Origin: Pseudomonas indica NBRC 103045
GTDB lineage: Bacteria > Pseudomonadota > Gammaproteobacteria > Pseudomonadales > Pseudomonadaceae
Assembly (NCBI RefSeq): GCF_002091635.1
Contig: NZ_BDAC01000023.1
Location: 1 to 64,000, forward strand
DNA: 64,000 nt
Direction of reading: 5' to 3'
Part shown: piece by piece, positions 61,275 through 64,000 of the stretch
How positions within the stretch are numbered: the first letter of the stretch is position 1
Layout of the letters: the number at the start of each line of letters is the position of its first letter
Program-made: the position numbers and the translations under genes
The notes under the pieces: model-generated
What the model saw: only the letters and a program-made list of their open reading frames with translations
What the model was told of the DNA's origin: nothing
The model's database searches: none

Positions 61275-62267
61275 TCAAAGCGATGCGCGGATGACCAGCG
61301 GACAGTCCACTAACTGGGGACCGGGGGTTTCGAGCGCATCGATCAAGTGGCGCGCGGCGCGCTGGCCGATCTCGTAGTAGGGCAGCTGCACCGTGGTCAG
61401 GGGCGGCAGGAACAGTTCGGCGATGCCGATCATGTTGTCGTAGCCGAGCACCGCGACATCGCCGGGGATTTTCAGGCCGCGGGCCAGCAGCACCTGGTAC
61501 GCGCAGAAGGCGATGCGGTCGTTGCCGCAGATCAGGATGTCGAACTGCGGCCGACCCTCGACGATGTGTCGCTCGAGGATACCCGGCGTTTCGTCATAGG
61601 CGTCATGGGTCGAGAGGTCGTACTGCAACAGCGCCGAGGGCGGCAGGCCGGCCTCGGCAAAGGCCCGTTGCATGCCCTTCTGGCGCAGCCCCCAGGCCAG
61701 GCTCTGGCTCGGCAGGTTGATGCACAGCGGGCGGCGGTAGCCCTGGTGTAAGGCGTGCTGCACGGCGCGGTACTGGCCGCTTTCGTCGTCCGGGACGTAG
61801 CTGGTCAGGCCACGGTCCTCGGCCAAACAGTTGGCCAGCACCAGCGGTTTGCTCTTCAGGCGTTCGGGGATGCTTACCCGGCGCAGCCCCATGGCGCTGA
61901 AGATCAGGCCGTCGGGACGGTGCGAGAGCATCAGGTCGACGCTCTGCTCGCTGGGTGGATCGCTGAGCAGGTTGAGCACGAACACGTTCCAGCCGGCCTG
62001 CTGCGCGGTCCGTTCGATGGACAGCAGCAGCTCGACGGCGAACGGGGTGGTTGCGGTGTCCAGGGCGAACACCCCGATGGTGCGGGTCAGCAGGTTGTCG
62101 CCGCGAATCTTGCGCGCCGACATGCTGGGCACGAATTGCAGCTCGTCGATGGCGCGGCGCACCCGCTGGTAGGTCTCGGGGCTCAACTTCTCGGGATTGT
62201 TGAGCGCCCGCGAGACCGTCATCAGGGAAACGCCGGCCAGCCGGGCGACATCTTTCACTGTAGTCAT
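61275..62267 (-). CDS. LacI-family regulator of the sucrose-type operon
   Basis: This 330-residue regulator has the N-terminal LacI helix-turn-helix (TTVKDVARLAGVSLMTVSRALNNPEKLS) with hinge SARKIRGDNLL and a periplasmic-binding-protein-like sugar domain. It lies 76 bp after the GH32 gene on the same strand. By position it should repress this operon and respond to sucrose, fructose or a derivative (inferred). Confidence 0.9.
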   Translation of the reverse strand: MTTVKDVARLAGVSLMTVSRALNNPEKLSPETYQRVRRAIDELQFVPSMSARKIRGDNLLTRTIGVFALDTATTPFAVELLLSIERTAQQAGWNVFVLNLLSDPPSEQSVDLMLSHRPDGLIFSAMGLRRVSIPERLKSKPLVLANCLAEDRGLTSYVPDDESGQYRAVQHALHQGYRRPLCINLPSQSLAWGLRQKGMQRAFAEAGLPPSALLQYDLSTHDAYDETPGILERHIVEGRPQFDILICGNDRIAFCAYQVLLARGLKIPGDVAVLGYDNMIGIAELFLPPLTTVQLPYYEIGQRAARHLIDALETPGPQLVDCPLVIRASL

Positions 62268-62343
62268 GCAGGGCTACCGGACAGGGTGGGCGATGAATCA
62301 TGACACAGCGCCGACGCCTGTCGCGACTGCGCCGGCGTGTGCT

Positions 62344-63852
62344 TCAGAGCCAGCCGCAGCCGAGGCGCCAGGCGTTGCGGATCGCCACCCGTCCGCCGTC
62401 GGCGCTGCCGAACAGCTTCACCCCGAGGCTGTCCGGGCGCGGATAGATGCGGCTGCTGAGGCTGAAGCTGCCGTCTGCGGCGAATACCTCGATGGAGGAG
62501 CGGTCGAGGAATATCCGCAGTAGCAGCGCTTCCCGGCTGGGCGCCAGGGCTACGCTGCGCTGGCCGTCGACGCCCGCACCCGAGCGGCTGCGGTCGAGCA
62601 CCAGACGCTGCAGTTGGGCGTCGTAGTAGAGCAGGGTTTCCTCGCGCCCGTCGGCGCTGCAGCGCAGGGCGATGCCCAGCCTGCCGTCGGCGCAGCCGGC
62701 CAGGTCCCAGTGCACCTCCAGTTCCAGCAGGTCGCCGCCTACCTGCGGTACCGGCTGCGTGCCCTGTCCGTCCCACCAGGCCGTGCCCTGCGCCAGCAGG
62801 GCTTGCTGGCGTAGGGCCGTCAGTTCGCGCGCGGGCTGGCTGCACAGGCGGCCGTCGCGCAACTGCAGTTCGCGCGGCAACCCGAGCATGCCGCACCAGT
62901 GGTGGGCCTTGCTCGGCATGGGGCTGTCCCACATGTCCAGCCAGGCCCAGGCCAGGCGGCGGCCGTCGGCGGCCAGCAGGGTCTGCGCGGCGTAGAAGTC
63001 GTGACCGTTATCCAGTTCGATGAAGGGCCCGCCGTCGAAGCGCCAGTCGCTGCCGAGGTGACCGACGCGGTAGCCGGTCTGGTACTTGTTCAGCCGTTCG
63101 AAGCCATCCGGCTGCATGCCCTGGGGGGAGTAGAGCAGCACGTCCTGGCCGTCCAGGCGGAACAGGTCCGGGCACTCCCACATATAGCCGTCGCCCTCGC
63201 CGCCGCGGCTCGCATAGTCGAGGAATTCCCAGGTGCGCAGGTCGCTGGAGCGGTACAGCGGCAGCAGCGGCTGGTCGCCCAGGCGCGCGCCGGCGATCAG
63301 GTACCAGTGCTCGCCTTCGCGCCAGACCTTAGGGTCGCGAAAATGCATGATGGCGGCATCCGGGGCGGCGTCGATGACCACGCCCTGCTTGGCGAAGTGC
63401 ACGCCGTCGTCGCTGGTGGCCAGGCACTGGACCTGGCGGATGGCGCGCTCGTCGCCCACCTCACCCAGCCAGGTATGCCCGGTGTAGAGCAGCGCTAAGC
63501 GGTCGCCGCAGACCACGGCGCTGCCGGAGAAGCAGCCGTGACGATCGAATTCATCGCCCGGCGCGAGGGCGATGGGCAGGTGCTGCCAGTGCACGAGGTC
63601 GCGGCTCTTGGCGTGCCCCCAGTACATCGGACCCCAATTCGGGTCGAACGGGTGGTGCTGGTAGAACACATGGTATTCGCCACGGAAATACACCACGCCG
63701 TTCGGGTCGTTCATCCAGCCGGCCCGGGGGGCGAGGTGGTAGGCGGGACGATAGTCGTGCACGAGGCGTGCGTTACCCTCGTTCAGCGCGCGCTGGGCGA
63801 GGTCGGGGGAAACAGGCATGCAATGGCTCATTGGATTGATGGAGTTGGTCAT
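62344..63852 (-). CDS. GH32 beta-fructosidase (sucrose hydrolase)
   Basis: This 502-residue five-bladed propeller plus C-terminal beta-sandwich enzyme has the nucleophile D49 in WMNDPNG, the transition-state stabiliser in FRDP and the acid/base E in WECPDLF. No signal peptide is seen, so it cleaves sugar inside the cell. The ATG at 63852 overlaps the stop of the ABC ATPase gene as ATGA. Because import is by ABC transporter rather than PTS, free sucrose is a more likely substrate than sucrose-6-phosphate. Confidence 0.92.
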   Translation of the reverse strand: MTNSINPMSHCMPVSPDLAQRALNEGNARLVHDYRPAYHLAPRAGWMNDPNGVVYFRGEYHVFYQHHPFDPNWGPMYWGHAKSRDLVHWQHLPIALAPGDEFDRHGCFSGSAVVCGDRLALLYTGHTWLGEVGDERAIRQVQCLATSDDGVHFAKQGVVIDAAPDAAIMHFRDPKVWREGEHWYLIAGARLGDQPLLPLYRSSDLRTWEFLDYASRGGEGDGYMWECPDLFRLDGQDVLLYSPQGMQPDGFERLNKYQTGYRVGHLGSDWRFDGGPFIELDNGHDFYAAQTLLAADGRRLAWAWLDMWDSPMPSKAHHWCGMLGLPRELQLRDGRLCSQPARELTALRQQALLAQGTAWWDGQGTQPVPQVGGDLLELEVHWDLAGCADGRLGIALRCSADGREETLLYYDAQLQRLVLDRSRSGAGVDGQRSVALAPSREALLLRIFLDRSSIEVFAADGSFSLSSRIYPRPDSLGVKLFGSADGGRVAIRNAWRLGCGWL

Positions 63853-64000
63853 GCATAGCCCTGGGCCAGGGCACGCGGAGATGCGGCGTCGGGCGCGGGG
63901 CGGCGCGGCAGGGCCGCTCCCTCGACGTCGAACAGGTGCAGGTTGCCGGCGTCCGCCAGCACCTCGACACGGTCGCCGACGCGCCAGGGGGCGTTCGTCT
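63849..64000 (-). CDS. ABC sugar importer ATPase, C-terminal fragment (MalK/UgpC type)
   Basis: The last 49 codons of a gene that enters from the right edge read TNAPWRVGDRVEVLADAGNL then HLFDVEGAALPRR and a proline-rich tail. The VGDRVEVLAD...LHLFD pattern is the end of the TOBE domain of CUT1-type sugar ATPases. The stop overlaps the GH32 start by 4 bp, so the sugar importer and hydrolase are one operon. Confidence 0.82.
   Translation of the reverse strand, partial: TNAPWRVGDRVEVLADAGNLHLFDVEGAALPRRPAPDAASPRALAQGYA

Overview
This 64 kb window is a GC-rich chromosomal segment from a Pseudomonas of the P. aeruginosa / P. nitroreducens type. From memory of P. aeruginosa PAO1, the backbone runs in the order found just clockwise of oriC: plsC, gmhB, glyS, glyQ, tag, lpxL-type acyltransferase, PilZ, (TPR), trkA, rsmB, fmt, def, LysM protein, dprA, tsaC, qor, hemF, aroE, SulP, betC with its LysR regulator, trpA, trpB, trpI. 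Further along come gamma carbonic anhydrase, prlC, yheV and the LexA-controlled radical SAM gene. Blocks that I do not recall at these positions in PAO1 interrupt the backbone. No rRNA, tRNA, transposase, phage gene or CRISPR array was seen.

Layout. 1-6.4 kb: housekeeping genes for phospholipid and LPS synthesis, glycyl-tRNA synthetase, DNA repair and a c-di-GMP receptor. 6.4-19.7 kb: a complete ectoine/5-hydroxyectoine uptake and catabolism island. It has the importer ehuBCDA on the minus strand, and the MocR regulator enuR, eutB, eutC, doeA, doeB, the Lrp-type doeX, doeC and doeD on the plus strand. A queuosine-precursor transporter gene with its own preQ1-I-like riboswitch is embedded in it. 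19.8-30.3 kb: trkA, rsmB, fmt, def, LysM, dprA, tsaC, qor, hemF and aroE. 30.3-36.6 kb: a SulP transporter and the choline-sulfate locus (choX-like binding protein, betC, LysR). 36.6-41 kb: tryptophan synthase and TrpI, with a DUF3060 gene wedged between trpB and trpI and flanked by two copies of what looks like the trp control sequence.

41-48.6 kb: galE diverging from a tightly packed run of glycosyltransferase, UDP-galactopyranose mutase, clan-A glycoside hydrolase, ABC exporter, KTSC protein, dodecin and DUF1161 protein. The first four look like an uncharacterised galactofuranose-linked glycan or export system. 48.6-53.9 kb: repeat-rich spacer, flavin monooxygenase, cation/proton antiporter, two tandem paralogous lipoproteins, a lipoprotein zinc peptidase and a second DUF1161 gene. 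53.9-58.1 kb: gamma carbonic anhydrase, prlC, yheV and an SOS-controlled radical SAM gene. 58.4-61.2 kb: beta carbonic anhydrase and a SulP transporter, a probable bicarbonate pair. 61.2-64 kb: LacI regulator, GH32 beta-fructosidase and the C-terminus of an ABC sugar-importer ATPase, the end of a sucrose-type utilisation operon.

The best regulatory signals are a preQ1-I-like riboswitch (15991-16022), a 20-bp LexA box (57046-57065), an FNR/ANR-type box before hemF (28442-28455), a shared CTAGGAC motif in two promoters of the ectoine island, and a long hairpin that buries the doeC ribosome-binding site. Several small palindromic intergenic repeat families occur. The coordinates given here use the start codon best supported by ribosome-binding site, overlap or family alignment, which is often internal to the longest open frame.
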